A stretch of 64,000 nucleotides of DNA from Pontiella sulfatireligans (GCF_900890705.1 NZ_CAAHFH010000002.1:1302001-1366000), one strand, 5' to 3'. Positions 24,266 through 33,777 are shown, counted from the stretch's first letter. The notes: generated by a model not told the origin, from the sequence alone. Numbers and translations: made by a program.

Positions 24266-25021
24266 TTACATCATGAATCGGCGACGGATGAACAGGATGC
24301 CAACGGCAGATGACATAATTATCCCAAGCGTAGCCGGTTCCGGGATGGATTCAACGACAATGTTATCCACTAAAACATCAGCATGGACAGCGTCTTCCCC
24401 CCTGGCTACCCAGAATCCGATAGAGTTAAACTGCGTTGCAACATCAGCATCGCCCCTATCCAGAGCCAAATCGTCATGAAGGATAGAACCGTTCATCCAG
24501 ATATCGTACTGCTCGTCAGCGACATCGTCTCCATTCCAGGTTACCGAACTGCCGGATATATTCATGATGACATCAAAGTGATACGCCGTATTCACGGCAA
24601 TGTCGGAACCAATCGATACATCCCGGGATCCATAGCCCATATCGAGCCAATTAACGTTTCCGTTATTTGCGTCTGCAACATCACCTTTCGCGCTAACCCG
24701 AACATACGCATCCGACGTGTAGTCTGAGGGAAAGAACATGTCAAAGGAGAGTCGAACAAAGTCGGCTCCTGCAGATGAAATGTCTAAATCGTTGTATCTG
24801 AAGGCGCCACCGTCGTCATTGACGAGCGTAACAAGCTTGTTGCCAGAGCCAAATTCGGTTGAGTTGGTTACATAAGCAGCTGAACTGCCATTTCCTGTCC
24901 AACCCATGTCGTTGAGGGAGTCGCCAACGGTAGCGCTATCAAAGTTATTCGAGTAAACAATAGTTCCCGACGCCACCATGACGCAAGACAGTGCGACACT
25001 TGCTAATATTAGTTTTTTCAT
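24266..25021 (-). CDS. secreted PEP-CTERM protein
   Basis: 251 residues. Residues 1-19 are a signal peptide. The body (YSNNFDSATVGDSLNDMGWTGNG and later LSFDMFFPSDYTSDAYVRVS, NTAYHFDVIMNISG) is a beta-sandwich resembling lectin-like or carbohydrate-binding folds of the choice-of-anchor type. The C terminus has the sorting signal: IPEPAT, a hydrophobic segment and RRR. PEP-CTERM proteins are processed by exosortase and are linked to exopolysaccharide. The 34-bp motif shared with the two sugar-utilisation promoters lies upstream, so it is likely part of the same regulon and may bind the algal glycan at the surface. Confidence 0.85.
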   Translation of the reverse strand: MKKLILASVALSCVMVASGTIVYSNNFDSATVGDSLNDMGWTGNGSSAAYVTNSTEFGSGNKLVTLVNDDGGAFRYNDLDISSAGADFVRLSFDMFFPSDYTSDAYVRVSAKGDVADANNGNVNWLDMGYGSRDVSIGSDIAVNTAYHFDVIMNISGSSVTWNGDDVADEQYDIWMNGSILHDDLALDRGDADVATQFNSIGFWVARGEDAVHADVLVDNIVVESIPEPATLGIIMSSAVGILFIRRRFMM

Positions 25022-25107
25022 CGTTTCTCCTTTTCTTTAGGTGCATTGCTCGAACCTTGGTCTAAATTCGACTGCTAATATCCCACCTATCGCCCCAAAA
25101 CAACACA

Positions 25108-25141
25108 GACGATCTCCCAAAAAGCACGGCGGATATTGCAC
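25108..25141 (-). promoter_or_regulatory. candidate AraC-regulator site, copy C
   Basis: On the minus strand the site reads GTGCAATATCCGC, a spacer, then GAGATCGTC. The half-sites ATCCGC and ATCGTC start 21 bases apart, as in copies A and B. It lies 87-120 bases upstream of the PEP-CTERM start. The remainder of 25022-25270 shows no gene. Confidence 0.6.
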
Positions 25142-25270
25142 ATTTTTTGCCGGGACCGGGGTTTTAAAGCGCGCCATCCAGTTCGATACCAACGAAGAAA
25201 TATGACCGCACGCGGCGGCGTCTTGGCGGAGGAGCCTGAACAACAATCAACGGAATGGAGTCGAGCAGTT

Positions 25271-26695
25271 CTAATACGAAGCGGACGGCGGCACGCGGAA
25301 CTCGTCCGCACGCCGGGCCGACCAGCCTTCTTCTTGCCGGCGCAGCATGAACAACGGACGCTGCAGTTCGAGCTCCCAGGCAAACTGCTTTTTAAACAGC
25401 GCCTTCACCAGCTCTGGTTTTTCGGTGGCCAGGTTATTCTGTTCGCCGGGGTCTTCAGCCAGATTAAACAGCTCGGCCGGACGATCGGGAAAGCGCAGCA
25501 GCTTCCAGTCGCCATCGATGATCGTTCCGCGGGTTTCCATTTTCCAGTGCAGAGTCTGATGCGGCCGCCCCTTGTTGGCACCCGTCAGATACGGAACCAT
25601 GTCCACCCCGTCGAGCCCCTCAAGGACGTCGGAATTCCCGCCGCCCGCTTTAACGAATGTAGGGATCAGGTCCAGCGTCGTCATCGGCTTGTCATAAACA
25701 GCTCCCGCCGGCAGCCGCCCCGTCCAAGAGATGAGGCCCGGAACCCGGATGCCGCCTTCAAGCTGCGTCCCCTTGACGCCGGCGAATGGATAGTTGCTCG
25801 ATCCGTTTTTATCCATTGGTCCTCCGTTGTCGTTGGAGAAAACAATGATGGTGTTTTCATACAACCCGAGCTCTTTGAGTTTGTTGATGATCTGTCCGCA
25901 GGCCCGATCCATCGAAAGCGTCATCTGCGCCACCTGACGGCGCTTGCCTTCCAGCTGAGGGAACTCGCCCTTGTCTTTGGGGTCCGGCTCCATGGGCGTA
26001 TGGACGGCATTGAAGGAGACATAGGTGAAAAACGGAACGTCCTTGCTGCGCTCGATAAATGCACAGGTTTCGTTGGCCAGCGCATCGGTCAAATAGCCCT
26101 CATGCTCCTTATAGTTTCCAAAGTTCCGTTCGATCAGATTTTCATGCTTGGCCTTTTTGGGATTGGAATAGGCAAAGAAGCTCCGAGCGCCGCCGCGGAA
26201 ACCATAGAACTCGTCAAAGCCACGCTTGAGCGGATGATAGCGGTCGGCGACCCCCATATGCCACTTTCCGAAAACCGCGGTGCGGTAGCCCAGTTCCTGC
26301 AGATAGTTCCCCATGGTTGAAAAATCGGTCGGCAGCCCCATTTCGTCGCCCAGCAGTTTGCTGTTTTCGCTCATGATGCCGGGCACATTGATTTCTTCAA
26401 ATCCCAAACGCTGCTGGTATCTTCCCGACAGCAACCCTGCCCGCGACGGGCCGCACGTGGCGCCGGTCACATAAAACTGCGACAGCTTAACTCCGGATGC
26501 TGCGAGCTGGTCCAGATGCGGCGTCTTAAAATGAACGCTGCCGTGAAACCCAAAATCCCCATAGCCCGCATCATCGGAAAACAGCAGGACAATATTTGGC
26601 TTCGAGGAGAGCTCAACGGGAGGCGTTCCTGCCGCCACAACTTGGGTGGATATTGCGCAAACCAACGCCAACATGAATAGTATAGATCGTTTCAT
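25271..26695 (-). CDS. exported S1 sulfatase
   Basis: 474 residues. The signal peptide is residues 1-22. PNIVLLFSDDAGYGD supplies the first metal-binding aspartates. Cys81-Gly-Pro-Ser-Arg-x3-Leu-x-Gly-Arg is the type I sulfatase motif whose Cys becomes formylglycine. FGKWHMG and SNDNGG are further active-site motifs. The overall pattern is of aryl-/N-acetylgalactosamine-6-sulfatase-like S1 enzymes. It should remove ester sulfate from an algal oligosaccharide in the periplasm. No formylglycine-generating enzyme or anSME is encoded in the window. It is the last gene of the run 36027 to 25271. Confidence 0.93.
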   Translation of the reverse strand: MKRSILFMLALVCAISTQVVAAGTPPVELSSKPNIVLLFSDDAGYGDFGFHGSVHFKTPHLDQLAASGVKLSQFYVTGATCGPSRAGLLSGRYQQRLGFEEINVPGIMSENSKLLGDEMGLPTDFSTMGNYLQELGYRTAVFGKWHMGVADRYHPLKRGFDEFYGFRGGARSFFAYSNPKKAKHENLIERNFGNYKEHEGYLTDALANETCAFIERSKDVPFFTYVSFNAVHTPMEPDPKDKGEFPQLEGKRRQVAQMTLSMDRACGQIINKLKELGLYENTIIVFSNDNGGPMDKNGSSNYPFAGVKGTQLEGGIRVPGLISWTGRLPAGAVYDKPMTTLDLIPTFVKAGGGNSDVLEGLDGVDMVPYLTGANKGRPHQTLHWKMETRGTIIDGDWKLLRFPDRPAELFNLAEDPGEQNNLATEKPELVKALFKKQFAWELELQRPLFMLRRQEEGWSARRADEFRVPPSASY

Positions 26696-26722
26696 TTCTA
26701 ATTTCCTTTCTATGGTAGATCT

Positions 26723-28360
26723 TTATTTTTTAAAACTAAACGCGCCGATGCAAGGGGGCCTGCCCAAAGGGTTCCCGAAGAAATCAACGGCGGGATACGC
26801 AGCAACATTTTTAAACACGCCCTTTCCCGCCCCTGGCACGGGAGGGCCCAGCTTGGCCACGCCTTGGCCTAGGGCTGGACTGTCCGCACCGATTTGGTAG
26901 CGATCCGCACCGGCACCCTTCCCCAAGAATCCGGGATTCCCCTTCACGGGGCTTTCGTCCAGTTCCAAAAAACGGCGGTCCACGTCCCCATGGAACAGGT
27001 TGTTGCGCATATAGAGCAGCGTGCCGTTGGATTTCATCACCACATGCTGCCGGCCCATGGCGCTTCCGTTCCCGCTGTAAAATATATTGTTAAAAATGAA
27101 CGTGTTCTTCGCGTTAATCTCAATCGCAGTCGAATAGCCTTTGTCCATAACCACGGTGTTGTTGTAGATGTAGCTGTTCTCGCAAAGGTGAATCTTTTTC
27201 CCCGCCGCCACTTGATTGATCCAGATCGTGTGGTTGCTGTTCTTCCACTTCAGATTCTTACGCCAGCCGTCGTTGACGCTTACGTTGTAGCGGTACACCG
27301 CATTCACATTGCCGCCCAAAATCTCCACAAATCCGCCTTCGCAGTCTTCCATGTAGTTGTACTGAACAAAGGTGTTCACATTTTCATGGTCGATGTGGAT
27401 TCCGTGCGAATCCAGATAGCCGCGGGTGCTCAGACATTGGTTATGCTGAATCACCGTATTGATGCAGCGCCACGTCCAAACCGAGCTGCCGCGACCGGGC
27501 ATCCGGGGATCGGTTGACGCGCCGGGATGATCAAATATATTTTTCTCTATCAGACAGTTGTAGGTCCGCAGCGGCAGCACGCTGGTGCCGCCGAGGTGAT
27601 CGAACCGGTTGTTCCGGACGATAATGTTGGCATTGCGGTTGATGGCATCGTTGCCGACGCCCTCTTTCGCTCCGCCGTGTTTAATGTGAACACCGAGTCG
27701 CTGAATATCGGTAAAGAAGCAATCCTCCACCAAAATGTTCTGAATATTTTTTTCATTGCCCGCGCGCTGGTTTCGGGCACTAAAAAAACGGACGCCGGCC
27801 ACCTCCAGCCCATCGAAATCCTCCGGGTTGTTCATCGGCTTAACCGCATAGACGTTTTGGAATGTCATGTTCCGCAGGATAAAGTTTTTCAGCACCTGCG
27901 TTCCGGAGTTGTGAACATGAAGCCCGTAGGCATCCACATCCCTGACGCCGGTGCGGGTGGATTGACGCTCGTTGTTCACTTCGAGCCCGTCGAAAACCAG
28001 GTTGTCGTGGTTGTTGACGTAAACCGCTTCCCGATAGTCGCCTCCCTGCTCTGCACCCGCTTCGCCGGTCAGCACCGGCTTGGCGCCTTCTCCATACGAG
28101 GTGATCACAATCGGCTGCCCTTTGGATCCTGAGCCGTTGACCACAAAATGCCCGTCAAAGCGGTCGCCCTTTTTGAAGAAGACCGCATCGCCGGGCCGAA
28201 GCGACACGCCGCTGATTTTCTCTAGCGTTTTCCAAGGCGACTGGAGGGTCCCCGGATTCAGGTCATCGCCTTCGGAGCTGCTCAGGTAATAGGGCCGGCC
28301 GACCGCCGCGCTCCATCCGAGCACGGTCAGCACCATCGCAAGCCAGACTGTTTTTCTCAC
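26723..28360 (-). CDS. secreted right-handed beta-helix protein
   Basis: 545 residues with a signal peptide (cleavage near residue 21). YYLSSSEGDDLNPGTLQSPWKTLEKI and PGDAVFFKKGDRF are the standard entry to parallel beta-helix proteins. Repeated N-V-x-I-x-N-N-x-F rungs fill residues 100-490. Families with this fold include polysaccharide lyases, alpha-1,3-galactosidases of GH110-like type and epimerases; no catalytic residues can be assigned with confidence. In this locus an exo-acting enzyme on a galactan is a reasonable guess. It lies between the third GH127 and the sulfatase with short gaps. Confidence 0.85.
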   Translation of the reverse strand: MRKTVWLAMVLTVLGWSAAVGRPYYLSSSEGDDLNPGTLQSPWKTLEKISGVSLRPGDAVFFKKGDRFDGHFVVNGSGSKGQPIVITSYGEGAKPVLTGEAGAEQGGDYREAVYVNNHDNLVFDGLEVNNERQSTRTGVRDVDAYGLHVHNSGTQVLKNFILRNMTFQNVYAVKPMNNPEDFDGLEVAGVRFFSARNQRAGNEKNIQNILVEDCFFTDIQRLGVHIKHGGAKEGVGNDAINRNANIIVRNNRFDHLGGTSVLPLRTYNCLIEKNIFDHPGASTDPRMPGRGSSVWTWRCINTVIQHNQCLSTRGYLDSHGIHIDHENVNTFVQYNYMEDCEGGFVEILGGNVNAVYRYNVSVNDGWRKNLKWKNSNHTIWINQVAAGKKIHLCENSYIYNNTVVMDKGYSTAIEINAKNTFIFNNIFYSGNGSAMGRQHVVMKSNGTLLYMRNNLFHGDVDRRFLELDESPVKGNPGFLGKGAGADRYQIGADSPALGQGVAKLGPPVPGAGKGVFKNVAAYPAVDFFGNPLGRPPCIGAFSFKK

Positions 28361-28399
28361 GTTAACTCCTCAACACATACGCATCGGCCCCGGATTTTC

Positions 28400-30436
28400 T
28401 TAGTCCCAGATCAGCGGCATAAAGACGGTCATTTCTGCATCCCCGCGGTTGCTCCAGGAATAGTAAGGAACAAACTGGGCTTTAAACGGCTCAAACTTCG
28501 GCTTGTCCAGCGTCCGGTACATGCCTTCCTTTTCGTCCTGACGCAGCGCCACTTTCCCGGTGATGGTGGTCAGGCCTCCGAGAAAGCCCGGCCGGTACTT
28601 GGCTTTGAGTTTTGATTTAAGCGGCAGGTAGACATCCAGAATGCCGGTGCCTTCCGGCAGGTCGGGCGTCTCCATGCAATACACCACCGGCCCGCGCTTG
28701 ATGGCGGCTTGGTTGCGGATTTCTTCAATCACGGGATTGCCTTCGACAAGCTTGATCTCCATCGGCATATCGAGGGCAACGACGTCGCCGGCCTTCCATG
28801 CGCGGTTGATTTTAGCGAAGGTTCCGGGAACAGCCTCAACCGCCTCTCCGTTAACCTTGAGCGTGCTGCCTTCAGCCCATCCCGGAATGCGGAGCGCCAG
28901 CTCGAACGGCTCAGCCTTGCAGGCTTCCATCGTGATTTTCACGCTTCCATCCCACGGATACTGCGTCTCCTGCTCGAGCTTCACCGCCGAGCCGTCCTGC
29001 AGCTTGGTGTTCAGCTTGTTGCCGCCGTAGAGGTTTACCGCAACGCCGTTTTCGGAAAGGCTGTAGGCCCAGCCGGACAGCTTGGCAATGGTGCGGACAA
29101 GATTCGGCGGGCAGCAGAAACAATCGATGTAGGGCTCGCGGTGCGCCGACTCGGTATCGGAATAGTCGAGGTGACCATCGATCTTGCGCAGCGGGTTGGC
29201 GTAGAAATAGTGCTTTCCGTCTTCGCTCATGCCCACGAGCGCGGAGTTGTAAAGCACCAGCTCCATGATGTCCGCATACTTCGACTCGCCCTTGATCGAA
29301 AGCATGCGCCAGTTAAACATCGCATTGGCAATGTTGGCGCAGGTTTCGTTGTAGGCCGTTGCATTGTGCATCAGATAGTCTTCAAGAAAGGCTTCATGGA
29401 CCATGTCAAACTGGCCGTGCGCGCCGTGGTGGGTCTGCCCGAGCGCGCCGGTCACATACATTTTCTGTCGGTTGACATCCTCCCAGATGCTTTCCAGCGG
29501 CGCCAGCAGCGCGGCCTCGCCGGTTTCCATATAGACATCAGCGGCGCCGGCATAGAGATACATTCCGAGCACCGCATGGCCGACCGCTTTGGTTTCTTCG
29601 CGGAACGGCGTCTGCATCTGATTCTGGGAACCGAGAAAGAAATACGGCACCGACTTCTGCTCTTTCAGCGGGCCCCATCCAGTAGAGGGGGCAGTGCCCC
29701 GCATATCGATGAAGATGCCTGCAAGGTCGAGATATTTTTTGTTTCCGGTGGTGCGGTACAGCTCCACCAACCCCATGATCTGCGAGGGATTGAAAGCAAA
29801 GTGCAGCAAAGCCGGATCCTTCGTCTTCGGCATGAACACGGTGCACAGGTAGTCGGCGTTCTTGACTGCAATATCCAGAAAGTTGGTTTTGCCGGTCAGA
29901 CGGTTGTGAATGCAAGCCGCGGTCATCAGATGCCCGTTGTTGTAAAGCTCGTGGCTCGTCACATCGGTCCAGCGGCCGCGCCCCTTGCGGGTCTGCGTCG
30001 TGGTCGAAAGATAGCCGTCGTCGTCCTGCGCCGCCGCAATCACTTCGATGATCCCATCGAGATCCGCAAGGATTTCCGGATCCTTGTTGTTGGCATAAAC
30101 GTAAACCGCCGACTCCATCCATTTGTAGAAATCGCCGTCATGCCACCACATGCCCAAAGCGGGGCCCTCCATCATGCCGGCGGCTTTTTTAAAGTTGTTG
30201 TAGGCGTGGCCGACGTCGCCCTTCAGCAGCGTTCCCATGTGCGGCATCATCACTTCTTCGCACTGGCGGTACTTATCGCCCAGCAGGCCGTCCGTCCAGC
30301 GGCAGTCGCCGATGTTGATGCTCTTCAGCGCCGCATATCCGCTCTTCGAGTTGTTAATGATTCCCTGCTGCTGCGCCTGTGCCAGCCCCGCAAGCATAAC
30401 GCCCGATACGATCAAAATCCGTTTAAGTGTTTTCAT
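28400..30436 (-). CDS. GH127-family glycoside hydrolase (exported)
   Basis: 678 residues from the ATG at 30436, behind AAGGAG. Signal peptide 1-22 (ending LAQA). The family features are NETCA near residue 364 and CFCCPPN near 435; by comparison with Bifidobacterium HypBA1 these give the Glu, Cys and Cys-Cys zinc ligands, including the catalytic Cys. GH127 founders are beta-L-arabinofuranosidases, but marine members act on 3,6-anhydro-D-galactose at carrageenan ends, and the context favours that. A terminator-like hairpin separates it from the kinase gene, so it may also have its own start of transcription. Confidence 0.92.
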   Translation of the reverse strand: MKTLKRILIVSGVMLAGLAQAQQQGIINNSKSGYAALKSINIGDCRWTDGLLGDKYRQCEEVMMPHMGTLLKGDVGHAYNNFKKAAGMMEGPALGMWWHDGDFYKWMESAVYVYANNKDPEILADLDGIIEVIAAAQDDDGYLSTTTQTRKGRGRWTDVTSHELYNNGHLMTAACIHNRLTGKTNFLDIAVKNADYLCTVFMPKTKDPALLHFAFNPSQIMGLVELYRTTGNKKYLDLAGIFIDMRGTAPSTGWGPLKEQKSVPYFFLGSQNQMQTPFREETKAVGHAVLGMYLYAGAADVYMETGEAALLAPLESIWEDVNRQKMYVTGALGQTHHGAHGQFDMVHEAFLEDYLMHNATAYNETCANIANAMFNWRMLSIKGESKYADIMELVLYNSALVGMSEDGKHYFYANPLRKIDGHLDYSDTESAHREPYIDCFCCPPNLVRTIAKLSGWAYSLSENGVAVNLYGGNKLNTKLQDGSAVKLEQETQYPWDGSVKITMEACKAEPFELALRIPGWAEGSTLKVNGEAVEAVPGTFAKINRAWKAGDVVALDMPMEIKLVEGNPVIEEIRNQAAIKRGPVVYCMETPDLPEGTGILDVYLPLKSKLKAKYRPGFLGGLTTITGKVALRQDEKEGMYRTLDKPKFEPFKAQFVPYYSWSNRGDAEMTVFMPLIWD

Positions 30437-30469
30437 TCGATTGCTCCTTCTGCTCACGTTCAACTAACC

Positions 30470-30500
30470 AAAAACCCCGAAGCGCGGCTCCGGGGTTGTC
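30470..30500 (-). terminator. intra-operon terminator after the kinase gene
   Basis: On the minus strand AACCCCGGAGC pairs with GCTTCGGGGTT, followed by T5. It sits between the kinase stop (30518) and the GH127 start (30436). It should reduce transcription of the downstream GH127, beta-helix and sulfatase genes relative to the pathway genes. Confidence 0.75.
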
Positions 30501-30517
30501 TATTTCAATTGCCCCGG

Positions 30518-31606
30518 CTACCGCACAACACGGCCGGATGCAGATCCGCCCATGAGGGCTTCCACTTCACCGCGGGTCGAAAAGTTAAAGTCGCCTTTGA
30601 TGGAATGCTTCAAGCAGGAAGCAGCCACGGCATACTTCACGGCCGTCTGCGGTTCGCTCAGCTCCGGCGTCGTCAGCGCAAAGATCAGGCCGCCCGCGAA
30701 CGAATCGCCCCCGCCCACGCGGTCGACAATGTTTTTGATTTCGTACGACTGATAGTTTCCATCCGCATCGAGCGGCGCGAAGGCCGGCTGATCCGACGAC
30801 GCATCAAACAGCATTGCGCCCCAGTTGTTGTGCGTCGCCGAAAGGCTTTCGCGCAGCGTAATCGCCACCTTGCTGATGTTCGGAAACTGCTGCACCACCT
30901 GACGGGCCACGCCGGGATAGCGGGATGTGTCGAGCGCGCCGGAATGGACGTCCGTGTCGCCGGCCCGAATGCCGAGCACGTCGTGGCAGTCTTCTTCGTT
31001 GGCAATCACAACATCGATGAACGGCAGAATGGTGCGCATCGTTTCCTGCGCCAGCTCGCGGGAGCTTTTGGAGGCATCCCACTTCCAGAGTTTGCCGCGG
31101 AAGTTTAAATCAATCGAAACCTGGCATCCAGCGGCCTTCGCTTTCTGCGCCGCGACGAGCGTCGCTTCGGCAGCGCTCTCCGACAGTGCAGGAGTAATGC
31201 CGCTCAGGTGCAGCCACTGCGCTCCGTCAAAGATGGAATCCCAGTCATACTGGTCGGCGGGGGTGATTGCGATGGCCGAATCGGCCCGGTCGTAGATCAC
31301 GTTGCTCGGACGCTGGTTGGCTCCGGTTTCCAGAAAGTAGAGGCCCAGACGGCCTTCGTCGGTTCGCAGCACAAACTGCGTGTCGATGCCCACCGCGCGA
31401 ACCGAATCCATCGTGGCTTCGGCCAGGGCATGCTTCGGCAACGCCGTTACATAACGGGCCGTTCCGCCAAAGTTGCAGATGGATGCCGCCACGCTGGCTT
31501 CCGCCCCGGCATAGGTGACTTCAAACGCACGCGTCTGGCGCAGGCGCAGATTTTCCGGAGCGGCCATCCGCCCCATGATTTCTCCAAAAGTCACTACTGT
31601 CTTCAT
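30518..31606 (-). CDS. kdgK: PfkB-family 2-keto-3-deoxy sugar-acid kinase
   Basis: 362 residues from the ATG at 31606, behind TAGGAG. VVTFGEIMGRMAAPENLRL opens the ribokinase/PfkB fold; DRVGGGDSFAGGLIF near residue 295 holds the anion hole and catalytic Asp. The sequence follows 2-dehydro-3-deoxygluconokinases. It would phosphorylate 2-keto-3-deoxygluconate or -galactonate to the 6-phosphate, the substrate of the adjacent aldolase. In anhydrogalactose pathways the equivalent gene is called dauC or KDG kinase; substrate stereochemistry cannot be read from sequence. Confidence 0.88.
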   Translation of the reverse strand: MKTVVTFGEIMGRMAAPENLRLRQTRAFEVTYAGAEASVAASICNFGGTARYVTALPKHALAEATMDSVRAVGIDTQFVLRTDEGRLGLYFLETGANQRPSNVIYDRADSAIAITPADQYDWDSIFDGAQWLHLSGITPALSESAAEATLVAAQKAKAAGCQVSIDLNFRGKLWKWDASKSSRELAQETMRTILPFIDVVIANEEDCHDVLGIRAGDTDVHSGALDTSRYPGVARQVVQQFPNISKVAITLRESLSATHNNWGAMLFDASSDQPAFAPLDADGNYQSYEIKNIVDRVGGGDSFAGGLIFALTTPELSEPQTAVKYAVAASCLKHSIKGDFNFSTRGEVEALMGGSASGRVVR

Positions 31607-31652
31607 TCTATCTCCTACTATTTTAAACACCCGCTCGCGGGCTCGCTTAAGG

Positions 31653-31698
31653 CACTAGGAACACGAAGGCGATCTTTAGTGTCCTTCGTGTCTTAGTG
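31653..31698. repeat. palindromic repeat CACTAAGACACGAAGG type
   Basis: CACTAGGAACACGAAGG and CCTTCGTGTCTTAGTG form an imperfect inverted repeat in the gap between aldolase and kinase genes. Its words recur inside the 58.7 kb copy of the CGCAAAGACG family. Confidence 0.7.
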
Positions 31699-31705
31699 TT
31701 TAGAT

Positions 31706-32359
31706 TTATGATGCATCACGAATTCGGCATACCTCGGCGGCACGGGCGGTGATGCCGTCCCAGTCTCCAGCATTGACGAGATCCTGCTTCACAATCCAGG
31801 AGCCTCCAATGGTCGGAACATTCGGTTCCTTGAGGTAGTCCACCATGTTCTCGGCGTTCAGTCCGCCCAGCGGGAAATACTGAATGCCCAGATGCTTGTA
31901 GGGCGCGCTCATGCTGCGCAGGTACGGAACGCCCCCGGCCGCTTCCGCCGGGAAAAACTTCACGAACCGGCAACCGAGTTCAATCGCCGCTTCCAAATCG
32001 GAAGGCGTGCTGATGCCCGGCGCAAAAGGAACGCCCAGCTCAACCGCGGCTTTAATGACGCGCGGATTCATTCCGGGCGACACCGCAAAATCAGCGCCGG
32101 CCTCCTTTACCTGCTGCACCTGCTCCGGCGTCAGGATGGTACCGACCCCCGCCAGCACCTCAGGCACTTCCGAACTGATGGCCTTGAGCGCATCCAGCGC
32201 CGCCGGCGTGCGAAAGGTAAGTTCAATCACGTTGATGCCTCCGGCCAGCAGGGCTTTCGCCAGCGGCACCGCGTGTTCGACCTTTTCGATGGAGAACCCA
32301 GCCACTACGCCGGACTTTTCCATCCGTTGGATAATTTCTTGAGGAAATGCTGTCGTCAT
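31706..32359 (-). CDS. eda: KDPG/KDPGal-type aldolase
   Basis: 217 residues, the normal length. VIELTFRTPAALDAL contains the catalytic Glu, GVGTILTPEQVQ the phosphate site, and RFVKFFPAEAAGG the Schiff-base Lys of class I 2-keto-3-deoxy-6-phosphogluconate aldolases. It splits the phosphorylated keto-deoxy acid to pyruvate and glyceraldehyde 3-phosphate. It follows the dehydrogenase gene by 17 bases and so belongs to the pathway operon. Confidence 0.93.
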   Translation of the reverse strand: MTTAFPQEIIQRMEKSGVVAGFSIEKVEHAVPLAKALLAGGINVIELTFRTPAALDALKAISSEVPEVLAGVGTILTPEQVQQVKEAGADFAVSPGMNPRVIKAAVELGVPFAPGISTPSDLEAAIELGCRFVKFFPAEAAGGVPYLRSMSAPYKHLGIQYFPLGGLNAENMVDYLKEPNVPTIGGSWIVKQDLVNAGDWDGITARAAEVCRIRDAS

Positions 32360-32376
32360 TTAGATCGTTCCGTTTG

Positions 32377-33777
32377 TTAGTTTTCGATCAGCACCGACAC
32401 GCGCTTAAGCGTGAGGTATTCCTGCAGGCTGTAGCGCGAGCAGTCCTTGCCCACGCCGCTCTGCTTAAGGCCGCCGTGCGGGAGCTGCACGGAATAGTGC
32501 GGCTCGTTCACGCAGACGCTGCCGGCCTTGATGTCGCGCGCAGCGCGCAGGCCCTTCGCCAGATTGGTGGTGAAGACATAGGCCGCCAAGCCATACTGCG
32601 TGTCGTTGGCCAAGGCGATTTCATCGTCGGCATCGGTGTATTTAATGATCGGCAGCACGGGGCCGAAAATTTCTTCGTAGGACACCTTCATGCGGGCGTC
32701 GACATCCTTGAGGATGGTCGGCTCCATGAAGTAGCCTGCGCCTTCGACGGCTTTGCCGCCACAGACGATTTCCGAGCCGTCGGCCACGGCGGATTCCACC
32801 AGACCGAGCACATACTGGCGCGCTTTGTCGGAGATCATCGGGCCCATCTGGACATCGGCCGCACGCGCCTTGGCGGCCGCCACGAATTCGTCGTAGACCG
32901 ACTCATGCACGAAGCAGCGGTTGGGGGAAACACAGACCTGTCCGCAGTTGGCAAACTTGAGGTCAACCACCTTGTTGGCCGCATCGCAGACGTCGGCGTC
33001 GGGATAAACCACCACCGGCGCATTGCCTCCGAGCTCAACCGAGAAATGTTTAACGCTGGTGCAGGAGGAATTCATCACTTCGAGGCCGCCGCGGGTGGAG
33101 CCGATCATGGTGACCATCGAAGGGACATCGCTTTGCAGCAACGCTTTTGTAACGTCATGTTCGCTGCTGGTAATCATGTTGATGACGCCATCCGGAACAC
33201 CAGCTTCTTTGGCCAGATAAGCGGTTTCCAGCGATGCGAGCGGCGTGTAGTGCGACGGCTTGATGATGGTGCTGCAGCCGGAAGCCAGCACGGGCCCGAT
33301 CTTGTAGCCCACGTTCAGCAACGGAAAGTTCCAAGCCAGCATGCCGACGGCAACGCCCAACGGCTGGCGCTGGATGTAGTGGAGAAAACGGCCGTCCGGA
33401 TCGTGCAGCACGGGCTGATCGAGGCGTTCAAACTCTTCCACAAAGAAACGCAGGCAGGTGGTGAGCATGCCGAAATCATATTCCGCATTGTCGCGCGGCT
33501 TGCCGGTTTCTTCAATCAGCAGATCAACGATGCGTTCGCTGTTTTCGTCGAGCAGATCGGCGTAGCGCAGAATGATTTTTTTGCGTTCCGCCGGCGTGGT
33601 GGACGACCAAGCCTTGAAACCCTGCTCGGCCGCCTTCAGCGACTGCTGAACGGCATCATTATCTGCTTCCGGAACCAGTCCAAGGACATTGCCCGTAGAA
33701 GGGTTGATTACATCAATTGACTTTTTCGACTCAACGAATTTCCCGTTGATCAGCATGGGATACATTTTTTTAGACAT
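32377..33777 (-). CDS. aldehyde dehydrogenase, probable 3,6-anhydrogalactose dehydrogenase
   Basis: 466 residues from the ATG at 33777, behind GGAG and overlapping the preceding stop by one base. The ALDH superfamily markers are LAWNFPLLN, the Rossmann GSTRGG, VELGGNAP with the general-base Glu, and FANCGQVC with the nucleophilic Cys. Similar enzymes oxidise lactaldehyde, succinic semialdehyde or glycolaldehyde. Because it sits with an enolase-superfamily cycloisomerase-type enzyme, a KDG kinase and a KDPG aldolase, oxidation of 3,6-anhydrogalactose to the acid (the DauA step) is the most economical role. Lactaldehyde oxidation is the main alternative. Confidence 0.9.
   Translation of the reverse strand: MSKKMYPMLINGKFVESKKSIDVINPSTGNVLGLVPEADNDAVQQSLKAAEQGFKAWSSTTPAERKKIILRYADLLDENSERIVDLLIEETGKPRDNAEYDFGMLTTCLRFFVEEFERLDQPVLHDPDGRFLHYIQRQPLGVAVGMLAWNFPLLNVGYKIGPVLASGCSTIIKPSHYTPLASLETAYLAKEAGVPDGVINMITSSEHDVTKALLQSDVPSMVTMIGSTRGGLEVMNSSCTSVKHFSVELGGNAPVVVYPDADVCDAANKVVDLKFANCGQVCVSPNRCFVHESVYDEFVAAAKARAADVQMGPMISDKARQYVLGLVESAVADGSEIVCGGKAVEGAGYFMEPTILKDVDARMKVSYEEIFGPVLPIIKYTDADDEIALANDTQYGLAAYVFTTNLAKGLRAARDIKAGSVCVNEPHYSVQLPHGGLKQSGVGKDCSRYSLQEYLTLKRVSVLIEN

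Noticed and set aside
25136..26320. 394-codon plus-strand frame
   Set aside because: Antisense to the sulfatase with intact catalytic motif; no domain recognisable.
28709..31108. 799-codon plus-strand frame
   Set aside because: It is antisense to GH127 and kinase genes that have clear motifs, and its composition is that of a reverse shadow of high-GC coding DNA.
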